The notes beneath the pieces are model-generated. The model had not been told where the DNA came from and did no database searches. It was given only the letters and a program-made list of their open reading frames with translations. From Prostheceraeus crozeri (lineage: Eukaryota > Platyhelminthes > Polycladida > Euryleptidae), in contig CAJQUW010005757.1 of NCBI GenBank assembly GCA_907163375.1, forward strand, positions 1-64,000: 64,000 nucleotides of DNA, in the 5' to 3' direction. Each line of letters starts with the position of its first letter. The first letter of the stretch is position 1. Positions 46,961 through 57,895 of this stretch are shown here, piece after piece. Made by a program: the position numbers and the translations under genes.

Positions 46961-47966
46961 TTCTCACCAACTCGTCAACCACCATTCCGTTGATGTAAAG
47001 CTTCCTCATTTTAACATACGCAGTATCACCAGGATTGTCACGTCGATGCTGGTAAGCACGCTTTCGCAGAGCAGTTAGTTTCTGATTCATTTCCGGAGGT
47101 AAGTCTTCTTGAAGAAATACTCGATTCAATGGATGACAAGCCTCTTTAAGGTGACGAGCCTTCGAAAGGAAAGTTCTCACAGTTTTCTCGTTTGAACGCA
47201 CCATTACCAGTCTAGGTTTACCATCAGGCCGAGGTCTACCAATTCTGTACACATCCTTGAAACGTTCTATCTCATGAGAAAGATTCAAAGTTTCAGCAAT
47301 TGATGAAACTGCCTGATGAGTGTTTGCAACGTTATTGGTTCCTATGCTAAAAGCCTTCTCAGGGAGATTTCTAATTAAAAAGGAGCTCTTACGCTCCTTG
47401 CAGTCCACGGAGAAAAGATGCTTCTGCAGAGAGAGAACAGACTCCTTGATGCTCTGTATTTCTTTTGTATAAGACACTCCCAGAGATTCAACATCTGTCT
47501 TCATCTTCAAAAATTTGTTCTCATTCACTTTAAACTTGTCCAGAATCAGATTGTGGGACTCCTCAACTCTATCTGTAACTTTCTGTATTTTCTTGTCGAA
47601 TTGGCAAGTCAATGAGTTCAGTAATTCTTCTGTCTGTTTCATCACCTTGCTACTTTCAACGCAGAGCTTTTCCTCAATTCTTTTGAAGATTGAGTCTTGC
47701 AAAGTGGAAAGACTTGACTCAAGTTTAAGCGAGAACGATTTCTGCGCCATCTCAGCACTATACTTTAAAAATTCCTCGCACTGCCGGCACACAAAAAACA
47801 TTTTGTTCAAATCTCTATCCGTAACTTTCGAATGTCCGGTACAAACAACATGAAAGCATTTAATGCAACCTGGGCTACTGCATGATAGAAGACGTTTTTC
47901 ACGCTCCTTCGACTTATCACTGATAACACATGGTTCAGCTGAGCATTTGGTGCATTTATTGTCCAT
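46935..47966 (-). CDS. LINE ORF1: PHD-type zinc finger, coiled coil, RRM-like nucleic-acid-binding protein
   Basis: The 343-residue frame starts at ATG 47966 (MDNKCTKCSAEPC). Residues 1-70 hold a Cys/His cluster of PHD type (CTKC, LSCSSPGCIKCFHVVC, FFVCRQC). A long heptad-rich segment follows, then an L1-like RRM and C-terminal region (RKSSFLIRNLPE, YRIGRPRPDGKPRLVMV, LQEDLPPEMNQKLTALRKRA). ORF1 proteins of this kind coat LINE RNA. PHD-bearing ORF1 is known in CR1-type elements. The frame is intact. Confidence 0.88.
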   Translation of the reverse strand: MDNKCTKCSAEPCVISDKSKEREKRLLSCSSPGCIKCFHVVCTGHSKVTDRDLNKMFFVCRQCEEFLKYSAEMAQKSFSLKLESSLSTLQDSIFKRIEEKLCVESSKVMKQTEELLNSLTCQFDKKIQKVTDRVEESHNLILDKFKVNENKFLKMKTDVESLGVSYTKEIQSIKESVLSLQKHLFSVDCKERKSSFLIRNLPEKAFSIGTNNVANTHQAVSSIAETLNLSHEIERFKDVYRIGRPRPDGKPRLVMVRSNEKTVRTFLSKARHLKEACHPLNRVFLQEDLPPEMNQKLTALRKRAYQHRRDNPGDTAYVKMRKLYINGMVVDELVRIFSSRFYL

Positions 47967-48007
47967 TGCGGTGCTTTCTGTCCAAAAATATATCTTCAAA
48001 AAAGTCT

Positions 48008-48084
48008 TCCCAATCAGGACTCGAACTTGCAGTTAGATCGGCACTACAATGACTGATCAGCCACTAGACCATTCCAACACTCCC
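48008..48084 (-). promoter_or_regulatory. tRNA-like sequence with A and B boxes in the LINE leader
   Basis: On the minus strand, A box TGGTCTAGTGG (48071-48061) and B box AGTTCGAGTCC (48027-48017) are 33 nt apart, within the normal tRNA range and close to consensus. They lie about 50 nt upstream of the ORF1 ATG. The rest folds only partly as a tRNA. It could be a SINE or tRNA relic caught in the leader, or an internal Pol III-type promoter. Confidence 0.55.
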
Positions 48085-48439
48085 AACACAGAAGTGATAG
48101 TTTACACCTGTTCGTAGAGTCAGAAAAATGTCTAGCCCTTCAACGCGAAATCTATGCAGATCACGTGGCTTGGCAAAGCAAGCAGCTGTCTGCTGTATGA
48201 GGTGATGATAACTCACTGATTGCACTGTCACACCAGAATATCCCAAATCGCATATAGTAGCATGATCTACGGTAATCAAAGACCCGAAAAACAGATTCCT
48301 CGTGCCATGACGAATCCAGCAATACAAAATTGGGATATACAACTCCAAGTGTAAACAGAATTGGATCGAAAAACAGAAGAGTGGTCGAGCAGAGAAGAGA
48401 CACAACCGCACAGTAGCGTTGTGTTACATACAGAGTGAC

Positions 48440-49280
48440 ACATACTCCGGAACCATTTAAATATTTGGTAGTGTCCTCTCTCATACATGGCCACCAGAAA
48501 CGAGCTCTCAGTTTCTGATACGTCTTATCCCGACCTAAATGGGATGACCCGACGCCTGCATGACATTGTCGAATGAACGACATTCTTTCTGTAGCAGGTG
48601 GAATAAATTTCTTGACATCTCCCATTACCCGGAACAGTAGCCCATCTTCTACAATCACAGTCTCCCAGAATTTAACAATACGTTTGATTTCTTCTGAACA
48701 AGTCTGCAATCGTGTGGAAGTGGGTTTGTCCGAATGATGTCTGTGGGTCTTCCAAGACAGGACCTGAGCCAAATCGGGATCCTGAAGCGTTTCTCGTTTC
48801 ATGTCATCGACTATGGCACCAGGAGACCATAAATTGAAGATAACTGCGGAGTCATCTTCTAGGCGATCCGACGACTGTACCGGCGTATCGTTACAATGAA
48901 CAGTACTGGGCAACCTGGAAAGAGCATCAGCATTGCTATGTGCTGACCCGGGACGGTAGACGCACTCAAATTCAAATTCTTCGAGGATTTGGAGCCATCG
49001 GGCTAGCATTCCGTGTGGTTCTTTGAAACTTCGCAACCATTCTAGGGACTTGTGGTCCACTCTGGCAAGGAATTTTTCCCTGTAAGATATGGACGAAAGT
49101 GTTCCATAAAGAAAACAAGGGCAAACAATTCCCTTTTTGTTGGTGCGTAATTGGACTGGGCTGTGTTCAGTGACTTACTGGCATACGCAATTACCTTCTC
49201 AGAACCGCCCAGTTGTATTTGGGAGAGAACAGCTCCGATGGCATATCCAGATGCATCTGTATCGAGGATGAAACACCCAG
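48440..49280 (-). pseudogene. Gypsy RNase H and integrase zinc-binding region (fossil)
   Basis: It contains the RNase H end VDHKSLEWL-type block (MDHKSLEWLRSFKEPHGMLA), YRPGSAHSNADALSRLP, and the integrase HHCC region (HLGRDKTYQKLRARFWWPCM). The LINE insertion begins at its lower edge. Confidence 0.9.
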
Positions 49281-51170
49281 ATTATGCCCGAAAGACTGGC
49301 ATGGTTAGTATCGGTGCTGAAGTGAGATAGTTCTTGAGGGTAGTGAAAGCGGTTTGACAGCTTTCTGTCCAAGTGAAGGAATGATCCTCCCGAATCAAAT
49401 CATGTAGAGGCTTGGCGATCCGCACAAAGTCTCTGACAAATCGTTGGTAATAAGATGCGAATCCTAAGAATTCCTTCACCTGTTTGGCCGTTGTGGGTGT
49501 AGGCCATTTTTTTACTTTGTTCGTCTTCTCTGGATCGGTATGGATGCCATCTGGCGTCACCATATGTCCGAGATATCGAACAGACTGTAAGGCCCATTGA
49601 CATTTCTTAGTGTTAAGTTGTAGATGTGCATCCCTCAACCTTGATAAAACCAATTCTATGTCCTGCAGATGGTCAGTCCAATTTCGACTGAAGATGATTA
49701 TATCATCTAAGTACACCAAACAATTGACACCCACGAGGCCCCGCAATTTATCATCCATCATTCGTTGGAATGTGGCGGGGGCCGAAGCAAGTCCAAATGG
49801 CATCACATTGAACTCGTATAGGCCCAAAGGGCATATGAAAGCAGATTTTTGTTTATCAGAATGTTGGAGCGGAATCTGCCAGTAACCGGATTTGAGGTCT
49901 AGCACCGAGAAGTACGAAGCGCCGTGCATGGCGTCCAAAGCGTCGGATACAGTTGGCAGGGGGTAAGCGTCAAACTGGCATGCTTGGTTCAACTTGCGGT
50001 AATCAACGCAAAAACGAAGGCTACCGTCCCGCTTCTGAACTAATACAATCGGACTAGCCCATGGACTATTGCTGTACGATATAATGCCTTGATCAAGCAT
50101 TTCCTGAATCTGTTTCGTAACTTCTGCTTTCAAGTGTGGTGGGATTCGCCTGCAAGCCTGACGAATAGGTGCGTGGGCACCCGTATTTATACGATGTTCT
50201 ACCCCGGAAGCTCGACCCAATGGCCGGTGGTCAGACATGAAAACATCGTCATATTGGTTTAATAATGTTTGCAATTGTGAACTTTGGAAAGCTGTGAGGG
50301 TTGTGTCTTGCGCATTTATCTGATTTCTATCGGGACCTTTATGCATTACTTGACATATTCTGTTGGAGGATTCCTCCAAGTTTTCGCCCTCATCCTGGAC
50401 AAATGAGATATTGTCGACCTCATAGCTAGCTACAAAAGGTTCAAATTTGCCGATAACTTCATTTTTGATGATGACCGAATCATCATTGTTATTGACAATA
50501 GGAATTATTATATTTTTATTACTCACAGTGATGATAGAGGGCAAAAAGGTCAGCCCCAAACGAACAGTTTCTGAGCTGTCAGCAACAATGCCAGATATAG
50601 GTGCCCCCAAGGTACCTTTAAATCGAAGGCGAGCCCGAACTAACTTCACAGATTTGGGAGGAATTTCTATTTTGTCATTAACCCCTATTTTCATAACGGT
50701 GTTACGACCCGTTAATATTGGCAATATAACCCCAGGTCTTTTCAGCCACACCTGACTACAGTCTAGATCAATGACTGACCGTTCCGGTAATGGGAAGTCC
50801 ATTCCTAAAATCAAATCAATAGACAAATCACTGGAGACTACTAATGATCGAGTAGGACAATATTTACCAAACGCTATTTTGGTATCAGCTATACCGACAA
50901 TTTGTAGTTCTTCGTCTTTAGGGCCTCGAACATCTAGTTGACTGTTTGCGGGCAAGGGCTCATAAGTGGAGACAATCCTATTACTACATACCGAGCAATC
51001 AGCTCCGGTATCTATCAGTGCTATGACTTCTCGTCCCTCTACCATAACAGAAACATTTGCCCTAATGCGGTCCCTTTTAGTAGTAACAGCGACAGAACGG
51101 GACGCATCTACCACTTTTGAGCGTTTCCCGCTGTGCAGAATCGAGCGATGTGTCCTTTGCCTGAACATTT
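49280..51170 (-). pseudogene. Gypsy protease and reverse transcriptase region (fossil)
   Basis: The aspartic protease motif ALIDTGADCSVC lies near the start. RT blocks include RFCVDYRKLNQACQFDAYPL, VMPFGLASAPATFQRMMDD and the catalytic YLDDIIIFS, then YLGHMVTPDGI and EFLGFASYYQRFV, all classic Ty3/Gypsy. Confidence 0.95.
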
Positions 51171-52430
51171 AAAGCACACTATTTCTTGATTTCGTTCCGG
51201 ATCTAACGAATTCGATGCTGCTGCTGGTGATGTTATAGGGTGTGGTGAAGCAGAAATTGTAGGCACGTCAACATGGGGTTGTGCTGTAGTTGGAAGGTCG
51301 CTCGTCCTGTGTACAGCCGAGGTTGGTGCAGAATAACCTAATTGTCTACCCTGCGGAGGTGTGTAAACATTTTGAGGAATAAGCGGTAATTGTCTTATCT
51401 GGCGATCATGTGATGCAGAGCGCCAAGGTACAGAGACATTGTTTGGCCATATTTGATGTTGTGGTGACGACTGAGCGCCTCGAGAACCATATTGATACAC
51501 TGGTTGTCGAAAATTTCGACGCTCTACTGGAGTCGTTGCCGACGTAATGAATCGGAACGGTGAAGTACAGGAGGCAGCAATGTGGCCAAAATTATTGCAC
51601 TTATAGCAACGTATGGAAGAATTGGAAGCAGAAATAGTAGAAGTCCGTGTCTGCGGAACATTTGATTCTACCCTTTCAAATCGAGTGACGACATCCAAGT
51701 AGTCGTTCAATTAATTTGGTGGAAACCTGGACATTGACAATTTAACATCCCTCCTCGTATCTCGTGGCATTAGCGTATTCAAAACTCGACGCTCCAAGTC
51801 ATCGGTACGCAAATCTGGGAATGCGTGTCTGCAAATGCGCAGAAGTACATCAGCGTAATCGCGGATTGTCTCATCTTTCGTCCGCATACGCGACTCGTAC
51901 GCCGCTTCCGCCTCTACGGTTGTTGCAAACGGGCAATACCTACATCGCGATTCGTGGATCACTTCTGCGTAAGTGTGGGTATCTGCTCGATCCACAACAA
52001 TTTCATTAGGCCTACCTACGGTTTTGATAAATAACAAACGCAATTTACGTGAATCTGAAAAGTTATCGGCGAGCAACTCGAAGAACTTGAGCCAACGATC
52101 AAAGGCTAATTTCCCATCAAATTTTTGCAAAGCATTTAAATCGTCCGGGATTTTATTTGTATTTGATGGCTTATCCTGTAATAGAGAGGTGCATTTGTGT
52201 TCAATGGTATCGATTTTTGTCTGGAGCTTAGCCAGATCGTGGACTATGTCAGAAGTTAAGTTCATGTTTGCAATACCTTTCCCTTCTGCTTCTCGTCTAG
52301 TAAAAAAATCAAGGTCATCAGCGTTCAAAACAGGTTCACCATCCGTTTTGACACGTGATTCCTGCTGACTCCTACCCCGGAATGGTGTTGTAGCTGAAAA
52401 CCCCGTCGAACCAAAGCCATAGTGCGACAT
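51110..52430 (-). pseudogene. Gypsy gag region (fossil)
   Basis: It begins MSHYGFGSTGFSATTPFRGR. A capsid-like helical section (FDGKLAFDRWLKFFELLADN) is followed by two CCHC zinc knuckles, CYKCNNFGHIAASC and CFKCSGKGHIARFC, which bind RNA in functional relatives. A proline- and serine-rich spacer separates them. Confidence 0.9.
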
Positions 52431-52445
52431 AATGGAATACTGATC

Positions 52446-52468
52446 GGTTCTATACCGCTGTCACCAAG
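52446..52468 (-). promoter_or_regulatory. putative primer-binding site of the Gypsy element
   Basis: Directly inside the 5' LTR, on the minus strand, is CTTGGTGACAGCGGTATAG. The TTGGTG start is typical of tRNA-primed Gypsy sites. The matching tRNA was not determined. Confidence 0.6.
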
Positions 52469-53448
52469 TGTAACGGGCCGAGCTAGTAGATGTAAATTAG
52501 TTGGGTAGGTATGATGCGCGTACTGTAAGTGTTACGTTATAAACCTACCGATTGCTGCCAATGGTGTCCTTTGAATCCTCAGCAGTCTCCAATCCTTTAG
52601 CTCTTGTCGTAGAAGCAGCAGTTCACTATTGAGATTATTTATTATTATTCTGAGAACAATACCCAAACCAGAAGGCCCATAGGTATTATTCACGGCACTA
52701 ATTTTAGCCAACCCAAGGGGATATAGGTAGGACAATGTCAAATTACCAGACCAATCGTATCAAAGGCTATAAGCTAGTTATTATCAACACGTGAATGACT
52801 TTAAGTCTAACCCAACTCCGAAGAGCTATAGGTCTATTATTATTATTATTATCTGTGACAGCGTAAACCCAACTCGGAGAGCTTTAGGTTTCTTATTATT
52901 AATACTATGTACGTGAAATAGCAAACCAACTCGGAGAGCTATAGGTTTGTTGTTATTATATTTAACTTATGTAGCAGAGCAAACCCAACTCGTGAAGTTA
53001 TAAGTTTACTCAGCCACTACACTTACTATACAATTTATTTAATAAACAAATGTGTTACTATTCTCTATACATAAACATATAACACAATCACACCGGACAA
53101 GTCACATACCACTTTGCCGTATACTTTGTTACTGATTGTTTCGTTCTAGTCGTGAACAGAGTTCACCAAATTTATTAAATCGACTTATAAAGCATATTTA
53201 AGCGACAGCGTCGTTCATTTTGTTATTGGTAATCATTTGGATATTGCATGCCTTCTATTATTCGGCACCTATATATATCATGATTATATATAATTCGTTG
53301 TTTCCCAGTACCATCAATAAGCATAATAAGCATAAATAATACATTTAAATGTACACATTTTCATGCCATTTAAAAACGAAACTAACATTTATAGTTTCAT
53401 TGAAGTGTCACGTAATCAATGATATCATAGTAAAACAATACTACTACA
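52469..53448 (-). repeat. Gypsy LTR, 5' copy in element orientation
   Basis: 980 bp. It begins TGTAACGGGCC on the plus strand and ends ACTACTACA. It contains a short tandem motif, AACCCAACTCGGAGAGCT and variants, four to five times at about 52800-53010. It matches the other LTR at about 99%. TGAC follows it at 53449-53452. Confidence 0.97.
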
Positions 53449-53452
53449 TGAC

Positions 53453-54100
53453 AACAAGGCCAGTTCTTCGCTTTGCGCAAAAACTCGCCCTTCCCCCCTC
53501 GCGTAATCACTCGTGTTGTCACCTTTAATTGCATTCTCAGAAGTCGCTGCCAATTTTATGCACTTCTTGAGATTCTTCATTCTTCAGAATTATCAAGCAG
53601 AACATGCCTTTTTCAATCAGAGCTTAGGATACTTATGCTACTATTCATCACATCAGAATCTAGATAACTTCCGTGCTGCAGGTATACATATGCTTGTGGA
53701 TGCAGTTATTAGAATGCATTCTTTTGCAAATAGAGATTTACTTGAAACATGCTGAGATCAACCTTGTTTTTTGCACTGATACTTGATTCGAGCAGAACAT
53801 GCCTTTTTTTAATTCAGAACTCATGAACATGATGCTACATTTCATCACATTAGAAACTGGAGAACTTCCGTGCTGCAGACATATGATCATAGATGCACAG
53901 TCAATCGAGTGTCTTCGTCTGATACACGTCTGACTTCACGACATGGCTTAAGATGCTTCGGTGGACAATCGATCCCCGCTACTTGCCTTAATGTCGGCGG
54001 TCACAATTGTGACGTGTTATTTATTCATTGATTATTATTGCCTTGACAACTGATGTGTGGTGGTGAGGGTTTGATCCTGCCAATTGACTGAGTCGCGTAA
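53453..54100. repeat. diverged ~200-bp tandem duplication
   Basis: CAGAACATGCCTTTTT with a following CAGA...TCATCACAT...GAACTTCCGTGCTGCAG block appears at about 53597-53690 and again at 53794-53880, a period near 198 bp. A further piece (ATTTACTTGAAACATGCTGA at 53738; ATTTACCTGAAGCATGGTGA at 54244) suggests a longer, older array. No gene was recognised. Confidence 0.6.
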
Positions 54101-54174
54101 GTGGCTCGTAGCTCACTTCGTTAGAGCACAGGTCTAGTTAACCTTGGTCGTAGGTTCGAATCCTACCAGCCGCA
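54101..54174 (+). tRNA. tRNA-Thr(AGT)-like gene or relic
   Basis: The 74-nt cloverleaf has an acceptor stem 54101-54107/54167-54173 (six of seven pairs, one G-U), a D stem GCTC/GAGC, an anticodon stem with four of five pairs and loop CTAGTTA (T33, anticodon AGT), and a perfect T arm GTAGG-TTCGAAT-CCTAC. The B box is consensus. There is one extra base between acceptor and D stem, and no T-run terminator close downstream, so it may be a pseudogene or an unattached SINE head. Confidence 0.55.
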
Positions 54175-55475
54175 CATCTCTTGCATGGCAATCTGATCTA
54201 TCGTGTATTTAATTTAATCTCATTGTTGTTATCTGCAAATAGGATTTACCTGAAGCATGGTGAGATCAAACGAGGAACTGAGTGAGCAGTAAAAATTACC
54301 TCGTTCGAATTCATGAGACATAAAACATATATTATAAATAATTTTTGCGCTTCCTGATACCAACAATATTATATAGTATTTCGTCAGTTTATGAAGAACA
54401 TCTTTTCACACTCTTCATCAAACATGCACAACGTACTCATAACATACATTACTTATTTCTTCCATGATTTCTGAATCACCATCAATGTCAGTCTACAATT
54501 TCCCGAATGAATTTTCATTTGAAACACTTTTTTAAATTATACATTGTAATTTCATAAATTATGAAAACATGAAAATATGAACAAAATGATTCATGAAATT
54601 ATAGAAGAACAAAAGCCTTAAGGTGCACGCAGAAAACTTTTAAGAAACATAGACGCAAATAGAAATAGGGAAATTAACCAGAATTATACGTGCGGTACGA
54701 GATGAACTTTCGATGGATTCTCGTTATTAGATGAACTTCTTTTGCTATAAATTGCTTTCACCTTCAGTCGTTCTGACGCATGGATTTAATGGCAATTAAA
54801 GATTTTCACCAGATGTCCCCTATTTCAGTCTCAGAAATTTGATTCATCGGCATTATGTGAAGTTTCTAGATCGCTATACTGATCAAAATCCTCCTCAAAC
54901 TTTGGATCTTTACTTATTGATTGAAGCATCTCAGTTCAAGCAATAAAGAGACCAGATAGAAAAGGGCCAAGATCAAATTTGTGGCCTAAAAATTAAAAGC
55001 GTCGAAAGCTGATGCAAGAAGGAAGTCTATATTCAAGAACTGGAGCGAATTTTAATAATTCAATAATTGATCAAAGTCTGGTATTAAACATGTGTTGTAC
55101 ATGTATCATAGTCAAACTCGTCAGCTAATTTTTTCTGCATTTTAGTGACACTGTCAGATACAGTCCGGCAACCAGAATGAGTTTCTGCAGGGGACGAGGA
55201 CGAAAATGAGACTTTTACAGAGTGATGCACACTTTATTCCTACAACGAATCTGCGCGTCAGTCGAATTTTAGTTCCACAAAACCAAATCCCTGAATTCTA
55301 GTTAGTGGCAACTTCTACACCTTCTCCATTTCTATTTCAGATCTTTCGAAATGAATTTCAAACATTTCCAGACGGATTTCAGATTTCTCCAATTAAATTT
55401 TAGATATTCGTCAACAATGTCAGCTTCGAACATGTCTGAAATTCAATTGGAGAAATTTGAAATCCATCTTACTTG
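54175..55475. other. AT-rich stretch, no gene recognised
   Basis: Low-complexity AT-rich DNA with repeated words such as GAAATTCAATTGGAGAAATTT and AGATTTCTCC near 55330-55465 (GATTTCAAA/TTTGAAATC pairs). It ends at the microsatellite tail of the next LINE. Confidence 0.5.
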
Positions 55476-56125
55476 CTTACTTACCGTCCGGTTTTACGTC
55501 CTTGGTTCCACCAGTTTTGAGGGTTGGACGGTATTCCATGCCGATTCCAATGTTGAGGACGGATAGCGCTCCTCCATGCACCACGATCCTGTGCAGTTTG
55601 ACGATCGAGCCGCAGGTCGCGGAGGTCCTTGTCCACATTGTGAATCCATCTTTTCTTCTGTCCTCCTCGGATGTTCGGACCAGGCACTTTAAAGGTCATA
55701 ATTTTCTTTGGCCATAGGCAGTTAGGCATACGCTCCAAGTGCCCGAACCATCGAAGGCGACTTGACCTCAGAACGCTTTTAAGGTTTGTGATGCCTAGGG
55801 CATGCCTTAGTTCAGCCATCGATTTCCGCTCACTTAACTTCGTGGAGCAGATCCATCGGATCATCGCATTTTCATTTCTTTCCAGTCGGCTCACATCATC
55901 AGTCTTCACAGCCCACGTTTCTGAGGCGTAAAGCAGCACACTTCGGACACAGGCTTGGTAAACATATCCTCTTCGCCGGAGGGAGATGCCACGATTGGTG
56001 AGCACTGGAAGCAACTCACGGAATGTTTTCCAAGCCGACTTGAGTCTCGTGGTTGTCGCACCAAAGCATCCTCCTGTTTGATCTATCATGTCGCCAAGGT
56101 AGCAGAATGATGTCACAGCTTCCAA
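55476..56125 (-). mobile_element. LINE 3' fragment (RT C-terminal region)
   Basis: An open 214-codon minus-strand frame encodes the C-terminal part of a LINE polymerase: FCYLGDMIDQTGG, YQACVRSVLLYASETWAVK, RLERNENAMIRWICSTKLSE, SSRLRWFGHLERMPNCLWP and QDRGAWRSAIRP. This YGSE/RWFGH layout is common in non-LTR elements of marine invertebrates. It ends in a short TAAG/CTTA repeat at 55466-55490, the likely 3' tail. The 5' part is missing; its frame is intact, so it is fairly young. The clade was not determined. Confidence 0.85.
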
Positions 56126-56708
56126 TTCTGGTAATGTCTGAAATTAATTTGGAAATCTATGTGGAAATATCTGAAATAGACCAGGAAAATGTGTAATTGG
56201 TTGACGTATGAATTATCCGGTATCCGGTACCGCATAGACAACTATTCGGTTACCGGATAACAAAACCACTATCCTGTGCAACCCTAATGTTAATAACCTT
56301 TTTTATCTCCATTCAATCACCTGACGATGACTGTTGGTGACAGCTGAAGAGCCTCGTACAAAAAAAGATTATTTTGAAAAAGAATAAACATCGTTTTCTG
56401 CGTGTTCCTCATAGCAAATGAAACAATGTCAAACACGTTATTTCAATCAATTGAATCATATTTTTGCAAACATTTCCGTTCCCTGCAGACACTCGCTCTG
56501 GCTGCCGGACTATCACAGTGGTTTCTCCCTCAGTCAAAAGGACTAGTAGGGGAGAGCTAGAAGGTATGAACCACCCTGGATCAGGACGATGTAGCTTTTT
56601 GTCTGTTCCATCAATGAGTACCTCTGTACCACTGCATGATGTCTCAAAAACCAAGTAATAAGCGGTAGAACCATATTTATCCATAATAAATCTTAAATGG
56701 AAATAAAT
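56126..56708. other. unassigned; includes a hAT-like end fragment
   Basis: At 56210-56287 alternating ATCCGGTA/TACCGGAT words end in TAGGGTTGCACAGGAT on the minus strand, resembling the terminal part of a hAT element. No partner end was found. An open frame at 56409-56723 (minus) resembles nothing known. Confidence 0.35.
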
Positions 56709-57503
56709 ACTGGAGTTTTCCACTTAATATACCCCTCCACTTAATATGCCCGGATATATTAAGTGGAAATTAGTACCAGTTAATATACCCGGGTATATTA
56801 ACTCGCGCTAAACTTTCATTATGTCTTTGCAACATTCAGCCATTTTCTTGGATATAACACTTCTGATGATTTTTGTAAATCAAGTCACTCTTCTTGGTGT
56901 CTCATGTCAATACAGCGGAAGAAGATTAGGCGAAGTGATAAGTCTTATTACCTGCATACTAGGGTTTTCAAAATCCCGACTTTTTCTGATCTCGCGATTA
57001 GCAGGCTTAATTCATTTATCGATAGTATGCGTAGGCTGAACAATACTAGTCGTTGTTTTAAATTCTTTGACGAGTATTTTGAACGATGCACTGTACACTA
57101 CAGCTAATTATATCAGATAGACATGTGCGTTAATGTCCATGAATTAGCAATAACTTATCTTTCTCACATGCAGACAGAAGCTATAACAACAAGTCGATCT
57201 GGTTGTCACAGATAATATGCGTTGTCACATTAAAACCAGGGTGCCTATTGCACAAAACTTCATTAGCTGATATTATTAGCTAATAATTCCGGCACAATTG
57301 CAGGAAACATTTATTAACTAATGAAATTCATTAGCTCACGAGATTTTCATTAGCTCATAATTTTTATCAACGAGCTGTTGCACAAACAACGAATAATATT
57401 CATGAGCTAATAACAAAGCGGTCGATTCACTGATAGAGTTTATTAACCTTCCGAGATTGATAGGATCTATTATTTCACAATTTGATGCAATTGCAAATGG
57501 ATT

Positions 57504-57673
57504 TTGAAAGCAACAATGACAGTGACAGTTAAATTTTTTTTGAAGCCGGAATTAACCGCGAACGTATATATAAAGACAGAACGAATTTTGACGTTTTTGT
57601 CGATGAGGAGCACAAGGAAAAATTTAGGCTAAATGAAGAGATGGTACAGTACATTGAAGCACGTGTTAAATAA
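57504..57673 (+). pseudogene. Harbinger transposase, N-terminal part (upstream of SINE)
   Basis: The frame MDFESNNDSDS, a TAA, then EAGINRERIYKDRTNFDVFV and DEEHKEKFRLNEEMVQYI matches the N terminus of HARBI1-type nucleases (RERRNP...F...FRL). The SINE insertion directly follows, so this part is cut off from the catalytic part. One stop codon is visible near the start. Confidence 0.7.
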
Positions 57674-57895
57674 ATAAATAAATGAACCTTGTTTATACTC
57701 GGAAGCACATTAGGCACAGAGCCTTTCTTCCATGTGGCCGAGTTCCATTTATCCCACTCCCATTCTTTTTGTGCTGAGTGCCTAGCAAGAATGCAGAGTG
57801 TGCCTATTTTAAAAGTTTAAGGTTTGACCCGACCAAGGTTTGAACCATGGTCTCCCGGACGCAAAGCGAACACTCTACCACAAGGCCACAGCGCC
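57674..57895 (-). repeat. tRNA-derived SINE (family B), copy 2, inside the Harbinger transposase
   Basis: On the minus strand a tRNA-like head has A box TGGCCTTGTGG (57888-57878) and B box GGTTCAAACC (near 57838-57847), then the body shared with the 32.8-kb copy (GGCACACTCTG, GGCACTCAGCAC, CGGCCACATGGAAGAAAGGC, GCCTAATGTGC), and an ATTTATTTATTTATTT tail at the low-coordinate end. The tRNA part is well preserved. Confidence 0.88.

Larger units (their letters stand above)
44209..48437 (-). mobile_element. near-full-length CR1-like LINE inserted in the Gypsy integrase region
   Basis: The 4.2-kb non-LTR element has a 5' leader of about 470 nt, ORF1, ORF2 and a 3' UTR ending in a CT/CA microsatellite (44211-44235), as often seen at CR1/L2-type 3' ends. 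Both flanks are Gypsy integrase sequence, so it inserted after the LTR element. A target duplication could not be defined because the lower edge is simple repeat. Only one in-frame stop separates it from an intact coding capacity in ORF2, so it is young. Confidence 0.92.
40109..53448 (-). mobile_element. Ty3/Gypsy LTR retrotransposon carrying a TatD-like domain (fossil, with two nested insertions)
   Basis: Two near-identical TG...CA repeats bound the element (40109-41085 and 52469-53448), and a 4-bp TGAC duplication flanks it. On the minus strand the parts run 5' LTR, primer-binding site, gag with two zinc knuckles, protease, reverse transcriptase, RNase H, integrase, an unrecognised linker, a TatD-like nuclease domain, polypurine tract, 3' LTR. 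The order PR-RT-RH-IN is that of Ty3/Gypsy. No envelope gene is seen. The LTRs differ at about 1% of sites, so insertion was fairly recent. It is broken: roughly four to six interruptions plus a LINE and a short inverted-repeat element inserted into it. Confidence 0.95.

Noticed and set aside
40109-53448. an envelope gene, i.e. an endogenous retrovirus of errantivirus type
   Set aside because: No signal peptide, fusion peptide or transmembrane anchor was found between integrase and the 3' LTR; the space is taken by the TatD-like region.
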